Assembly: GCA_036336715.1 (NCBI GenBank)
Contig: JAYZFP010000218.1
Coordinates: 1-24,823 of the forward strand
DNA from: JABAAE01 sp036336715
Lineage (GTDB): Bacteria; Planctomycetota; Planctomycetia; Pirellulales; Pirellulaceae
DNA: 24,823 nt
Direction of reading: 5' to 3'
Made by a program: the position numbers and the translations under genes. Numbering within the stretch: position 1 is the stretch's first letter; every line of letters starts with the position of its first letter. This document shows, in pieces, positions 7,655 to 15,627 of the stretch. The notes under the pieces were generated by a model. It saw only the letters and a program-made list of their open reading frames with translations. It was not told the origin of the DNA and did not search any database.

Positions 7655-8977
7655 ATGACGAAGCTGGAGAAAACAAAGGTGGCTGTGGTCGGCATGGGCA
7701 CTGTAGGAACAGGAGTGGCAAAGCTGCTGCTGGATCATGGTGACCGAACCGCCCGCCACGCAGGACGTTCATTGTGGCTGGAACAGGTTGTCGTCCGGGA
7801 TATTACGAAGAAAAGAAATGCGGACATCCCCGCCGGCCTGATTTCTGATGACCTTTCCCTCATCACAGGCGACCCGGACATTCGGGTTGTGGCACAGTTG
7901 ATTGGTGGCCTGGAACCGGCCCGATCCATCATGCTGAGCCTGCTGGAATCCGGTAAGGATGTGGTGACAGCCAACAAGGCCCTGCTGGCCGAACATGGTC
8001 CCGAGTTGTTTGACCGGGCAAGGGAACTCGGAAGAAACATCGCTTTCGAAGCATCCGTTGCCGGTGGAATTCCGATCGTTGCCAATATTGGCCAATGCCT
8101 TTCAGCTAACCAGGTCCTGTCTGTTCGGGCGATCCTGAATGGTACCAGCAACTATATCCTTTCGAGGATGGAAAGCGACGGCCTGAGTTTCGAGGAAGGC
8201 GTCCTGGAGGCCCAGAGAGAGGGCTACGCCGAGGCGGATCCCACCATGGACATCGATGGAACGGATGCCACCCAGAAACTGGCCATCCTGGCACACCTGG
8301 CGTTCGGATCCCGGATTCATTGGAGTGACATTCCCCGCCAGGGAATCGAAAAACTGTCTCAACAGGATCTTTTTTTTGCCAAGCAGCTTGGCTACCGGAT
8401 TCGGCTGCTGGCCATCGCCCAACTGCATGAACAGGGGCTGGAGATTCACGTTTCTCCAACCCTTGTCCCCATCGGCCAACCATTGGCTGAAGTCCGCGGA
8501 CCCAATAATGCGGTCAGCGTGGTCGGAGATGCCGTGGGCCGGGTCTTTTTTCATGGTGCAGGCGCAGGACAGATGCCCACGGCCTCAGCGGTTGTGGCAG
8601 ACATGATTGACACCGCAGTCGGCAGAACCGACCTCACCTTCCGGAATCTCGAACTCTGGTCAGACGAGGAGGCAAAAGTCGGAATCCAGGAACCCGACAA
8701 GACCATCAGTCGCTACTTCACCCGTTTCATGATCAAGGATCAGCCGGGCATGCTTTCAAAAATTGCGGGTGTGTTTGGGAAAAATGGAATCTCCATCGGT
8801 TCGGTGATTCAACACGAAGCGAACGCGGAGCAGGACACCTTTGTGCCGCTGGTCATCACCACCCACGAATCGAGTGCGGCGGCAGCAGAGAAGACCATTC
8901 GAGAAATCGAGCAGCTCGACCCGGTGGAGCCGAACAGCCTTTGCTTGAGGGTGCTCGATACCAGCGGAACCCGGTAG
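7655..8977 (+). CDS. hom: Homoserine dehydrogenase
   Basis: The product (440 residues from ATG 7655) reduces L-aspartate semialdehyde to L-homoserine with NAD(P)H, the branch point to threonine and methionine. Three domains are visible: an N-terminal Rossmann fold with G-M-G-T-V-G at residues 13-18 and V-T-A-N-K-A-L-L; the catalytic domain with N-G-T-S-N-Y-I-L and E-A-D-P-T-M-D-I-D-G-T-D-A-T-Q-K-L, carrying the expected acid and lysine; and a C-terminal ACT domain (about 355-430) opening with Y-F-T-R-F-M-I-K-D-Q-P-G-M-L, the usual site of threonine feedback control. Length and order match the standard monofunctional enzyme with ACT. A TTG at 7643 would add four residues; neither start has a good ribosome site. 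The 220 bases upstream hold the previous terminator and only weak promoter-like TTGACC/TTGACG boxes. It converges on prs. Confidence 0.95.
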   Translation: MTKLEKTKVAVVGMGTVGTGVAKLLLDHGDRTARHAGRSLWLEQVVVRDITKKRNADIPAGLISDDLSLITGDPDIRVVAQLIGGLEPARSIMLSLLESGKDVVTANKALLAEHGPELFDRARELGRNIAFEASVAGGIPIVANIGQCLSANQVLSVRAILNGTSNYILSRMESDGLSFEEGVLEAQREGYAEADPTMDIDGTDATQKLAILAHLAFGSRIHWSDIPRQGIEKLSQQDLFFAKQLGYRIRLLAIAQLHEQGLEIHVSPTLVPIGQPLAEVRGPNNAVSVVGDAVGRVFFHGAGAGQMPTASAVVADMIDTAVGRTDLTFRNLELWSDEEAKVGIQEPDKTISRYFTRFMIKDQPGMLSKIAGVFGKNGISIGSVIQHEANAEQDTFVPLVITTHESSAAAAEKTIREIEQLDPVEPNSLCLRVLDTSGTR

Positions 8978-9005
8978 TGCGCCCGCCCAGGTGACGATCG
9001 ATTTA

Positions 9006-9059
9006 CCCTGTTATTCGGCTGCCCTGTTATTCGGCTGCCCTGTTATTCGGCTGCCCTGT
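9006..9059. repeat. 16-bp tandem repeat, three full copies plus a partial
   Basis: The unit CCCTGTTATTCGGCTG occurs three times without mismatch at 9006-9021, 9022-9037 and 9038-9053, followed by CCCTGT. It lies between the convergent stops of hom and prs, so it is non-coding, possibly in both 3' UTRs. A second 16-bp tandem array with a different unit sits on the other side of prs. Confidence 0.95.
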
Positions 9060-9097
9060 TTCGGAGGGATCCCCCGCCAGCGGCCGCCGCAAACAGT

Positions 9098-10090
9098 CTA
9101 GAAAAGCTGGTTGTCGGTCTGGTTGATGTCTTCGTTGAAGATCCGACTGATCGACTGGTCATTGTGGATCCTCTTGATGGCCTCGCCCAGCAACTTGGAG
9201 ACCGTCAATTGCCTGATTTTCGGGATCTGCTTTTCCTCAGGCAGGGGAACGCTGTCGGTCACTACGATGCTGTCAATCGGTGCCTTGGCCAGCTTGTTGA
9301 TGGCGTCCCCGGCAAAAAGCCCGTGGGTTGCAGCGACATGAATCTCCCGGGCGCCAAAAGACTTGACACTCCGTGCGGCGTTGCAGATCGAACCGGCCGT
9401 ACTGATCATGTCATCAAACATGATGGCAACACGTCCATCGATCGGCCCACCAATCAGGTTTTCTGCCGTGACCTCGGTCGCACTATTTCGCCTTTTGTCG
9501 ATTATCGCCAAAGATCCTCCCAAGCGGTCCTTGTGACCGACGGCCCGCTTGATGCTCCCTTCGTCGGGACTCACAATGACCAGGTCTTCAGGGTCAAAAC
9601 CCTGGCGAACAAAGTGTTTGTTCAGAACGTGACCGGCGTAAAGGTGATCCACGGGAACATCAAAGAAACCCTGGATCTGTGCCGCATGCAGGTCCATGGT
9701 CAGGACACGATCCGCTCCCGCTTCGGTAATCAGGTTCGCCACCAACTTGGCGGTGATCGGGACGCGGCCCTCATCCTTGCGATCCTGACGCGCATACCCG
9801 AAATAGGGACAGACAACCGTGATCCTTTCCGCGCTGGCCCGGCGGCAGGTGTCGATCATGATCAACAATTCCATGATGTTGTCATTGACCGGCGGGCAGG
9901 TCGGCTGCACAAGGTAGACATCCCGTCCCCGAACGTCCTCAATTTTGCAGTGAAACTCCCCGTCCGGAAATGTGATCAGGCTGCATCCCCCCAGTTCGAC
10001 ATCCATGCCGCAATCTTCGCGGAGAAAAAGGCAAATTCTCTCCGCCAACATCGGGTTTGCACGACCGCTAAAGACTTTGATTTCTCGCAT
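9098..10090 (-). CDS. prs: Ribose-phosphate pyrophosphokinase (PRPP synthetase)
   Basis: The 330-residue product makes phosphoribosyl pyrophosphate from ribose 5-phosphate and ATP, feeding purine, pyrimidine, histidine, tryptophan and NAD synthesis in the cytoplasm. Visible motifs are the N-terminal I-K-V-F-S-G-R-A-N-P, P-D-G-E-F-H-C-K-I, the ATP-loop block C-P-Y-F-G-Y-A-R-Q-D-R-K, the metal/ribose block V-L-T-M-D-L-H-A-A-Q-I-Q-G-F-F and the PRPP loop I-M-F-D-D-M-I-S-T-A-G-S-I. The order and near-usual length (about 315) indicate a class I enzyme. ATG at 10090 is preferred because it opens directly on the family's first strand; a TTG at 10099 would add three residues. It lies downstream of the glmU-like gene on the same strand, an order seen in other bacteria, but 317 bases apart with a tandem repeat between. 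Confidence 0.95.
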   Translation of the reverse strand: MREIKVFSGRANPMLAERICLFLREDCGMDVELGGCSLITFPDGEFHCKIEDVRGRDVYLVQPTCPPVNDNIMELLIMIDTCRRASAERITVVCPYFGYARQDRKDEGRVPITAKLVANLITEAGADRVLTMDLHAAQIQGFFDVPVDHLYAGHVLNKHFVRQGFDPEDLVIVSPDEGSIKRAVGHKDRLGGSLAIIDKRRNSATEVTAENLIGGPIDGRVAIMFDDMISTAGSICNAARSVKSFGAREIHVAATHGLFAGDAINKLAKAPIDSIVVTDSVPLPEEKQIPKIRQLTVSKLLGEAIKRIHNDQSISRIFNEDINQTDNQLF

Positions 10091-10192
10091 GTTCTGCAAA
10101 AACCTTTATATCGCGTAATGTTCCCGGTTCTTTCGGTCACGGAAAAGCCAGCCCTCAAAGCATGGCTTTCAAAGCCGGTCCCTTTTGGGGTC

Positions 10193-10261
10193 TGCCCACT
10201 TTAGCGTGTGCCCACTTTAGCGTGTGCCCACTTTAGCGTGTGCCCACTTTAGCGTGTGCCC
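10193..10261. repeat. 16-bp tandem repeat, four full copies plus a partial
   Basis: The unit TGCCCACTTTAGCGTG occurs four times without mismatch at 10193-10208, 10209-10224, 10225-10240 and 10241-10256, followed by TGCCC. It lies about 100 bases upstream of the prs start, between prs and the glmU-like gene. The rest of this gap (10091-10192 and 10262-10407) shows a small hairpin (AAAGCCA 10144-10150 / TGGCTTT 10163-10169) and no gene. Confidence 0.95.
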
Positions 10262-10407
10262 TGCTGCGTGTTCTTTTGGCCGATGAAGCGTTCCCGAAAA
10301 ACGTGCCGGCCGGCAAGCAGATCAATCACTCCCGCTGAACTGTCAGAGGGCACCTGGATGGACTCGAACCACCTCACCATTATTCCGCAAAACCGGGCAG
10401 TTGGGAA

Positions 10408-11151
10408 CTAGCTTTGAAGTTTCCTCATTTCTGCCTCCACAATCGCCAATTCTGCCACCGTATTGATGCTCATCGATTCGCAGGGCTTGAGGACGGGAAG
10501 GGCCGAAACTCTTTTCCCAACCGCCAACAGCAGCGCCGGACAGTCCGTTATGTAGTACTCGCCCTGGGAATTCTGGTTTTTCAATTCCGAGAGCACTTGC
10601 AGCATCGCCTGGTTGTCGAAAATGTAGGTGCTCATGTTGACCTCGGTGATCGCACGCTGCTCGTCAGTTGCATCTTTTTCCTCAACGATCCCGGTAAAGT
10701 TCCCCTCCGGGTCCCTCACGATCCTGCCCAGTCCATGGGGATCTTCCTTGTTGAGGGTACCCAGCAGACAGGCGGGCTGGTTTTCCTCAAAATACTCCCT
10801 TAGAGTTTTCAGGCTGCTGACCTGGATCATGGGAGAATCACCGGCAACCACCAGCAGGGGCCCCTCATGCCCGGCGATCCGATCGCGACAGACCATCACC
10901 GCATGCCCGGTCCCCAGTTGTTCTTCCTGAAGCACGAATTCAATGTTGCGGCGATCTTTCAGTTCCTGCCTGACTTTTTTCGCCTCGTATCCGACCACCA
11001 CGACCTTTTTTTCAAAACCGCTCTCCTCGAGGGCGTCCAGGACGTAATGGATCATGGCACGCCCCAGGACTTCGCAGAGGACCTTGGGAAGATCGCTCTG
11101 CATGCGGGTTCCCTTACCGGCGGCAAGGACGACTGCAATTGGCTCAGACAT
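10408..11151 (-). CDS. glmU: GlmU-type UTP:GlcNAc-1-phosphate uridylyltransferase, single domain
   Basis: The 247-residue product matches the N-terminal pyrophosphorylase half of GlmU, which forms UDP-N-acetylglucosamine for cell-envelope synthesis. It has the nucleotidyltransferase signature L-A-A-G-K-G-T-R-M-Q-S-D-L-P-K-V (residues 9-24), the GlmU-specific E-Q-L-G-T-G-H-A (77-84), A-G-D-S-P (103-107), G-E-Y-Y-I-T-D and V-N-M-S-T-Y-I-F. The C-terminal left-handed beta-helix acetyltransferase of bifunctional GlmU (about 200 further residues) is absent: the frame ends cleanly at 10408 and no helix-like repeat follows. Acetylation would need another protein. ATG at 11151 is preferred to a TTG at 11184 because the family motif starts there. 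It could instead be a sugar nucleotidyltransferase with another sugar. Confidence 0.88.
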   Translation of the reverse strand: MSEPIAVVLAAGKGTRMQSDLPKVLCEVLGRAMIHYVLDALEESGFEKKVVVVGYEAKKVRQELKDRRNIEFVLQEEQLGTGHAVMVCRDRIAGHEGPLLVVAGDSPMIQVSSLKTLREYFEENQPACLLGTLNKEDPHGLGRIVRDPEGNFTGIVEEKDATDEQRAITEVNMSTYIFDNQAMLQVLSELKNQNSQGEYYITDCPALLLAVGKRVSALPVLKPCESMSINTVAELAIVEAEMRKLQS

Positions 11152-11216
11152 GTTCAATCCGTGGCGGTTGTAGAATGGAAACAAGTTTTGGAAAGGGTAT
11201 CCGAAAATCGAGGAAC

Positions 11217-11255
11217 AAGAAATATAAACAGCCCATGTTCACCACGGGCTGTTTA
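11217..11255 (-). terminator. Intrinsic terminator of the BBP7-like gene
   Basis: A perfect 10-bp stem (TAAACAGCCC at 11225-11234 / GGGCTGTTTA at 11246-11255) lies 46 bases past the BBP7-like stop. On the minus strand it runs into a T-rich tail. It also precedes the glmU-like start, separating the two minus-strand genes. Confidence 0.75.
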
Positions 11256-11301
11256 TTGTTTCAGCATGGTTCCTTGAACGCCCAGACGCCAGGAAAGTGC
11301 T

Positions 11302-12405
11302 TTACCGCCGCCATTCCAGTCCCAGTGAGAATCCGGCAACCGTGGCACTCTGTTGATCAATGGCTACCGAACCGATGGAGGGACCACTCACCGAGTGGGG
11401 GTTCAAGTCGGCTTCCAGGGTGTTGGCGCGGTTCAAGCCGCCCCAGAAGTATGCGATCTGTGCACCTGCCCGAAGCGAGATGTCGCGGGTGATTCCGTAG
11501 GTCAGTTCGGCTCCGGCATCCAGCTGTGGAGTGAAAAAGCTGTCGCTCCTGTTTCGCTCGACAACATCCAGCAGTTCGGAGCCAAGGTAAATCTCATCGG
11601 ATTCGTTGTAGGTTTGCGAGTTGTAACCACCGGAGAGTCCCACGTCCGTTTTCCACTGCCAGCGTCCTCGAGCCTGGTAGATGCGGAAGCCAACGCCTCC
11701 TCCCACGATGCTGTTGCGAGCCTCCTGCCGGAAACGGTCAATTCCATCCACCACGGTGTCATCCGTTGGATCCAGTGGCGTGTCGGCATCGTCGATTACG
11801 AGGGTTTCGTTATCCTGGTTTGTCTTGTCACTGAAGTAGGTGTACCGGACGCCAAAGTAGGGTTCGATAAAACCTCCCTTGGAAAGCGGCTGCCGAAAGG
11901 ACCGGTTCAGGGCAAACCCCTGAATGGTGGTTTCAGTCAACATGGGAAGGGCGACCTGTTCGCTTCCGCCCCGGCTGAAGAACAGCCCCGAAGTCCTTGA
12001 ATAGGTAGCGTCCCAGCCAGCTCCTTCATCGGACATGAACCCGGCGTGAAACTTGTTACCTGACTGAAAATCGGAACCGTTGGGAAAGAAGTTGCGGTTG
12101 ATTGTCCCGGATGGGTTGGGCCGGGAAACACTCAAAAAGGTGCGCGAGTACTGTGCAAAAAACCCACCGCGGACCGGAGACGGACCGTTAAAATCACTGA
12201 TGTCCAACGGAGCAAACGGCTGCATGTCGTACTCCAGGTTGCCCGGATCAAAAATTGCAGTCTCCGGGTTGCTGGTAAATGGACTTCCCCCGAGTGGCTG
12301 TCCAGCAACTTGTCCCGGTCGACCCATGATTTGACCATCCGAGACTGACGCGATCCCAATCGCGGCAAAAAATGCTAATGTGGCAAAAAATTTGATAATT
12401 TGCAT
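11302..12405 (-). CDS. BBP7-like outer-membrane beta-barrel protein
   Basis: From ATG at 12405 the product is 367 residues. The first ~25 residues (M-Q-I-I-K-F-F-A-T-L-A-F-F-A-A-I-G-I) form a signal peptide. The rest is rich in alternating aromatic/Gly strands, for example G-G-F-F-A-Q-Y-S-R-T-F-L-S-V-S, G-F-I-E-P-Y-F-G-V-R-Y-T-Y-F, W-K-T-D-V-G-L-S-G-G-Y and I-S-L-R-A-G-A-Q-I-A-Y-F-W-G-G, ending G-F-S-L-G-L-E-W. This matches the planctomycete BBP7 type of barrel protein, expected in the outer membrane. The function is not known. The start at 12405 has GGAAAG 6-7 bases ahead, better than the ATG at 12441. It is divergent from the TraB-family gene and followed by its own terminator. Confidence 0.78.
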   Translation of the reverse strand: MQIIKFFATLAFFAAIGIASVSDGQIMGRPGQVAGQPLGGSPFTSNPETAIFDPGNLEYDMQPFAPLDISDFNGPSPVRGGFFAQYSRTFLSVSRPNPSGTINRNFFPNGSDFQSGNKFHAGFMSDEGAGWDATYSRTSGLFFSRGGSEQVALPMLTETTIQGFALNRSFRQPLSKGGFIEPYFGVRYTYFSDKTNQDNETLVIDDADTPLDPTDDTVVDGIDRFRQEARNSIVGGGVGFRIYQARGRWQWKTDVGLSGGYNSQTYNESDEIYLGSELLDVVERNRSDSFFTPQLDAGAELTYGITRDISLRAGAQIAYFWGGLNRANTLEADLNPHSVSGPSIGSVAIDQQSATVAGFSLGLEWRR

Positions 12406-12482
12406 CTGTTCTTTCCATTGCGGACAACCGAGGATTGCCATGCGAAAATACGGTTATTTCTCGCTGTGATGGAGATATCGGA

Positions 12483-12513
12483 TAAGAACGTCGTAGGAGT
12501 TGAGTAAGAACGT
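12483..12513. repeat. Pair of 9-bp direct repeats, possible operator
   Basis: TAAGAACGT occurs at 12483-12491 and 12505-12513, 22 bases start to start, about two helical turns. The pair lies between the divergent BBP7-like and TraB-family genes, upstream of both. Such spacing suits a dimeric regulator binding one face of the DNA, but no regulator is identified. Confidence 0.4.
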
Positions 12514-12579
12514 TAAACCTTGCGGAAAAAAACGATCATTCTCAGTAAGCAGTGAATTGACAGCATGGCTTTCACTTTC

Positions 12580-12608
12580 TTGTCAGCCCATCAAGCCGTT
12601 CCTATAAT
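12580..12608 (+). promoter_or_regulatory. Near-consensus sigma70 promoter for the TraB-family gene
   Basis: TTGTCA (5/6) and TATAAT (6/6) are separated by 17 bases. The -10 box ends 40 bases upstream of the ATG at 12649, so transcription should begin near 12615 with a leader of about 35 bases. This is the best promoter match in the window. Confidence 0.75.
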
Positions 12609-12648
12609 GACGGAGTTGTAATTCTCCCTAATTTCCCGTGACCCACCG

Positions 12649-13611
12649 ATGTCAGACGCCACAATGCCTAAAAGCCTGTTCGGAACTGCATTCAAGCATT
12701 CCTTTTCCTGCAGCCTCATCGCTTTTTTCCTGGCCGCAGGTTCGCTGTCCCCGGGGTACCCGGGGAATGCTTCATTGACGGCGGATGACAGCGAGAAAAA
12801 ATCAGCCGGCGAAAAAAAGAAAAAATCGAATTCCGAGCGATTCGTACGAATCCTCAAGGACAAAAAGGGGAAAGCGGTAGCCCTCCAGACCTCTTCCACC
12901 CGCTACACCAGGAAAGATGGAGCAGATGAGCTCTACATCGATTTGATAGGCGTGGTTCACATCGGTGAAAAATCCTATTACAAGCAACTGAACAAACAAT
13001 TCGAACAGTACGATGCCTTGCTCTATGAGCTGGTCGCCCCGGAAGGCACCCGGGTCGTCAAGGGACAGAAACGCGGAGGCTTCAACCCGATTGGTGGCCT
13101 GCAAAACGGGATGAAATCCGTTCTGGGGCTCGAATTCCAACTCGATCATATCGAGTATTCCCGCAAGAACTTTGTACACGCCGACATGTCCCCCAAGGAA
13201 ATGTCTGACAGCATGACCAAGAACGACGAAAGCGTAACGAAAATGTTTTTCAAGATGCTCGGTTCCAGCATGGCGATGCAAGGTTCTTCCAGCGGCATGT
13301 CGGACATCGCGCTGATGAGGGCGTTACTGTCGGGAGACAAGAAACAGCTCCGGAGGGTAATGGCCTCACAGATGAACAATCTTGACCAGGCCATGGTGAT
13401 GTTCAACGGCAAAGACGGGTCAACCATCATTACTCACCGAAACACCAAGTGTTTCCAGGTCATGGATCGTGAAATCCAAAAAGGGAAAAGAAAAATAGGT
13501 GTTTTCTATGGCGCAGGGCACCTGCCTGATATGGAAAAAAGATTGCTGGGTGAAAAGTACAAAATGAAGGCAGGATCCCAAAAGTGGTACACGGCTTGGG
13601 ATTTGAAATAA
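12649..13611 (+). CDS. TraB/PrgY/GumN-family protein, exported
   Basis: The 320-residue product has a hydrophobic stretch at about 18-36 that looks like a signal peptide or anchor, then a Lys/Ser-rich linker (49-62). The family core follows: L-I-G-V-V-H-I-G-E-K-S-Y-Y (99-111) with the first GxxH motif, a conserved Glu in L-L-Y-E-L-V-A-P (124-131), an Arg-Asn block H-R-N-T-K-C-F, and the second GxxH motif F-Y-G-A-G-H-L-P-D-M (286-295). These are the conserved elements of the TraB/Tiki superfamily, where some members are metal-dependent proteases; activity here is not shown. Length fits single-domain members. ATG at 12649 is used; a second ATG at 12664 is possible. It has its own strong promoter and is divergent from the barrel gene. 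Confidence 0.87.
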   Translation: MSDATMPKSLFGTAFKHSFSCSLIAFFLAAGSLSPGYPGNASLTADDSEKKSAGEKKKKSNSERFVRILKDKKGKAVALQTSSTRYTRKDGADELYIDLIGVVHIGEKSYYKQLNKQFEQYDALLYELVAPEGTRVVKGQKRGGFNPIGGLQNGMKSVLGLEFQLDHIEYSRKNFVHADMSPKEMSDSMTKNDESVTKMFFKMLGSSMAMQGSSSGMSDIALMRALLSGDKKQLRRVMASQMNNLDQAMVMFNGKDGSTIITHRNTKCFQVMDREIQKGKRKIGVFYGAGHLPDMEKRLLGEKYKMKAGSQKWYTAWDLK

Positions 13612-14047
13612 CTACCGTGCATTCCCGGCGTCCTTGACTGCTCTCTTTGACAGAACCGGCATCCAGCGTGCTCAGGCTGCTTTTTCCCTGCACGCTTGCC
13701 CGCCCGATGGTGGCGACGATCCCCGGCAGGACAACCCTGCCTGCAGCTACGTCATGCAGATGCTTATGCGGACACAGCCGAGCAAACCACGCTCCTCAAA
13801 AGCCATCAGGCATTCATGCCGACATTTTTGCCGGGAAACTTTGGAGTTTCTGCGGATTCCGGGCGGAAGATCCAATCCCCTTGGCTTACCCGGATGAAAG
13901 CTGCGGTGGAAACACCTGTCCCAAGCCCTCGAAACGCCAGCAAAATTTCTTCCGACCGCTCCTCAGACCGGCCGTTCTGTTTTAACATTCGAGTTGTCTG
14001 CCCTTGGCAGTCCTCTTTAACAGATTTTCTCCGTGAGCAGTAAAACC
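13612..14047. other. Intergenic region without a recognised gene
   Basis: This 436-base gap between the TraB-family gene and fumC has several overlapping open frames on both strands. Their products are Arg/Pro/Ser-rich, lack any family motif, and have no ribosome site. A small hairpin (GGCAGG 13725-13730 / CCTGCC 13736-13741) has no T-run. It may hold the fumC promoter or a decayed gene, but I cannot support either. Confidence 0.35.
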
Positions 14048-15472
14048 ATGCCTGAAATGCGAATCGAAACCGACTCCATGGGAAAAGTCGAAGTTCCTGC
14101 CAAGGCCTATTTTGGAGCCCAGACTCAGCGGGCGGTCGACAATTTCCCGATTTCAGGCTGGACCATGCCCCAGCCACTGATTCACGCCATGGGCATCGTC
14201 AAGTACGCCTGCGGCATCGCCAACAGGGACCTGGAAAAGCTGACAAAATCCGGGAAAAACCGGCTGAATGATCAACAGGTCCAGGCGATGCTCGATGCCT
14301 GTCTTGAGGTAGCGGATGGGAAACTGGACAACGAGTTTCCAATCGATGTTTTTCAGACCGGTTCGGGCACTTCCAGCAACATGAACGTCAATGAGGTGAT
14401 TTCCAACCGTGCTATCGAAATCACGGGGCTCGACCGATATGCCGAGGACAAGCCCATCCATCCCAATGACCACGTGAACATGGGGCAAAGCACTAATGAC
14501 ACTTTTCCTACGGCAATCCATGTCGCCGCGGGTCGCGAAATCCATGACTCGCTGATTCCCGCGCTCGGTCGACTGGCAGAGGCCCTCGCCCAAAAGGCGC
14601 AGCAGTGGGACCAGGTCATCAAGATCGGTCGCACGCACCTGATGGACGCCACCCCATTGCGATTGGGGCAGGAATTTGGCGGGTTTGCCCGTCAGGTTGA
14701 ATTATCCGTGGAACGAGCCCGATCGGCCCTGGATTCGATCCTTGAATTGCCGGTCGGTGGTACCGCCGTCGGCTCCGGGATCAACACGCATCCCGAGTTT
14801 GGTGCCCGCGTCTCGCGGGAAATTGCCGACCGTACCGGAATTCCTTTTGTTGAGGCCGTGAATCACTTTGAAGCCAATGCCCAGAGGGATGGCCTCGTGG
14901 AATGCCATGCCAACCTGAAAACGATTGCATCCACCCTCTTCAATCTGGCTAACAACATTCGTTGGCTGGGGAGCGGTCCACGATGCGGGTTTTTTGAGGT
15001 CTCTCTTCCCAGTCGCCAGCCGGGAAGTTCCATCATGCCGGGCAAGGTCAACCCCGTCATGTGCGAAAGCATGATGCAGGTGACTGCTCGGGTCATGGGA
15101 AACGACCAGACCCTGACTCTCAGCGGTGCTGCCGGCGGTCAATTTCAGCTCAACATCATGATGCCGGTAATGGGGCAAACCACTCTTGAAAGCATCGGGT
15201 TGCTGGCAAATTCGGCCAATGCGTTCATAGATTTCTGCGTGTCCGAAATGGAAGCCAATGTCGAAAAATGCGAAAGCTTTGTGGAAGAAAGCCTTTCGAT
15301 GGTGACTAGCCTGAACCCACACATCGGTTACATGAAAGCATCGGCGCTGGCCAAGGAAGCTTTCCACTCGGGAAAAACCATCCGGCAACTCTGCCTGGAA
15401 CAGGAAATCCTCCCCGAGGAAACGCTCCAGGAAGCGCTCGACCCTTTCTCCATGACAGAGCCCCAGGAGTAA
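14048..15472 (+). CDS. fumC: Class II fumarate hydratase
   Basis: The 474-residue product interconverts fumarate and L-malate in the citric acid cycle. It is the iron-independent class II enzyme, as shown by R-I-E-T-D-S-M-G-K-V-E-V-P near the start, T-G-S-G-T-S-S-N-M-N-V-N-E-V, H-P-N-D-H-V-N-M-G-Q-S-T-N-D and the superfamily signature G-S-S-I-M-P-G-K-V-N-P with the catalytic Ser, all in the usual order. Length matches the family (about 460-470). The GTG at 14033 would add five residues; I prefer ATG 14048, although neither has a strong ribosome site. Aspartase is a relative, but the N-terminal and N-H-F-E-A-N-A-Q-R-D blocks are those of FumC. The TPR gene follows 155 bases downstream; no clear terminator lies between. 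Confidence 0.95.
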   Translation: MPEMRIETDSMGKVEVPAKAYFGAQTQRAVDNFPISGWTMPQPLIHAMGIVKYACGIANRDLEKLTKSGKNRLNDQQVQAMLDACLEVADGKLDNEFPIDVFQTGSGTSSNMNVNEVISNRAIEITGLDRYAEDKPIHPNDHVNMGQSTNDTFPTAIHVAAGREIHDSLIPALGRLAEALAQKAQQWDQVIKIGRTHLMDATPLRLGQEFGGFARQVELSVERARSALDSILELPVGGTAVGSGINTHPEFGARVSREIADRTGIPFVEAVNHFEANAQRDGLVECHANLKTIASTLFNLANNIRWLGSGPRCGFFEVSLPSRQPGSSIMPGKVNPVMCESMMQVTARVMGNDQTLTLSGAAGGQFQLNIMMPVMGQTTLESIGLLANSANAFIDFCVSEMEANVEKCESFVEESLSMVTSLNPHIGYMKASALAKEAFHSGKTIRQLCLEQEILPEETLQEALDPFSMTEPQE

Positions 15473-15627
15473 TCGTATTTCCTCCGGCCAAAGAGTGACA
15501 TTGTGCGGCGCAGGATGTCGCGATTCCAACTTCATCTTTACAGAAACCCGGGCATTCTTTATCAATCTTGGAGGCCCGTCTCAAAAACGGTTGTCGGGTC
15601 GCCCACGATTCACTCAAGGAAGAATGG

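Noticed and set aside
9164..10204. A 346-codon plus-strand open frame across prs
   Set aside because: Antisense shadow of prs; the minus-strand product has every PRPP-synthetase motif.
9006..10261. CRISPR array
   Set aside because: The 16-bp units are directly tandem with no spacers and no cas genes are present.
10345..10375. A tRNA T-arm-like sequence on the minus strand (GGTTCGAGTCC with a pairing 5-bp stem)
   Set aside because: No matching 5' acceptor strand, D arm or anticodon arm is found at the required distance, so it is a chance match or at most a tRNA scrap.
13634..14043. Overlapping plus-strand frames before fumC
   Set aside because: Arg/Pro-rich products without motifs in three overlapping frames; none has a ribosome site.
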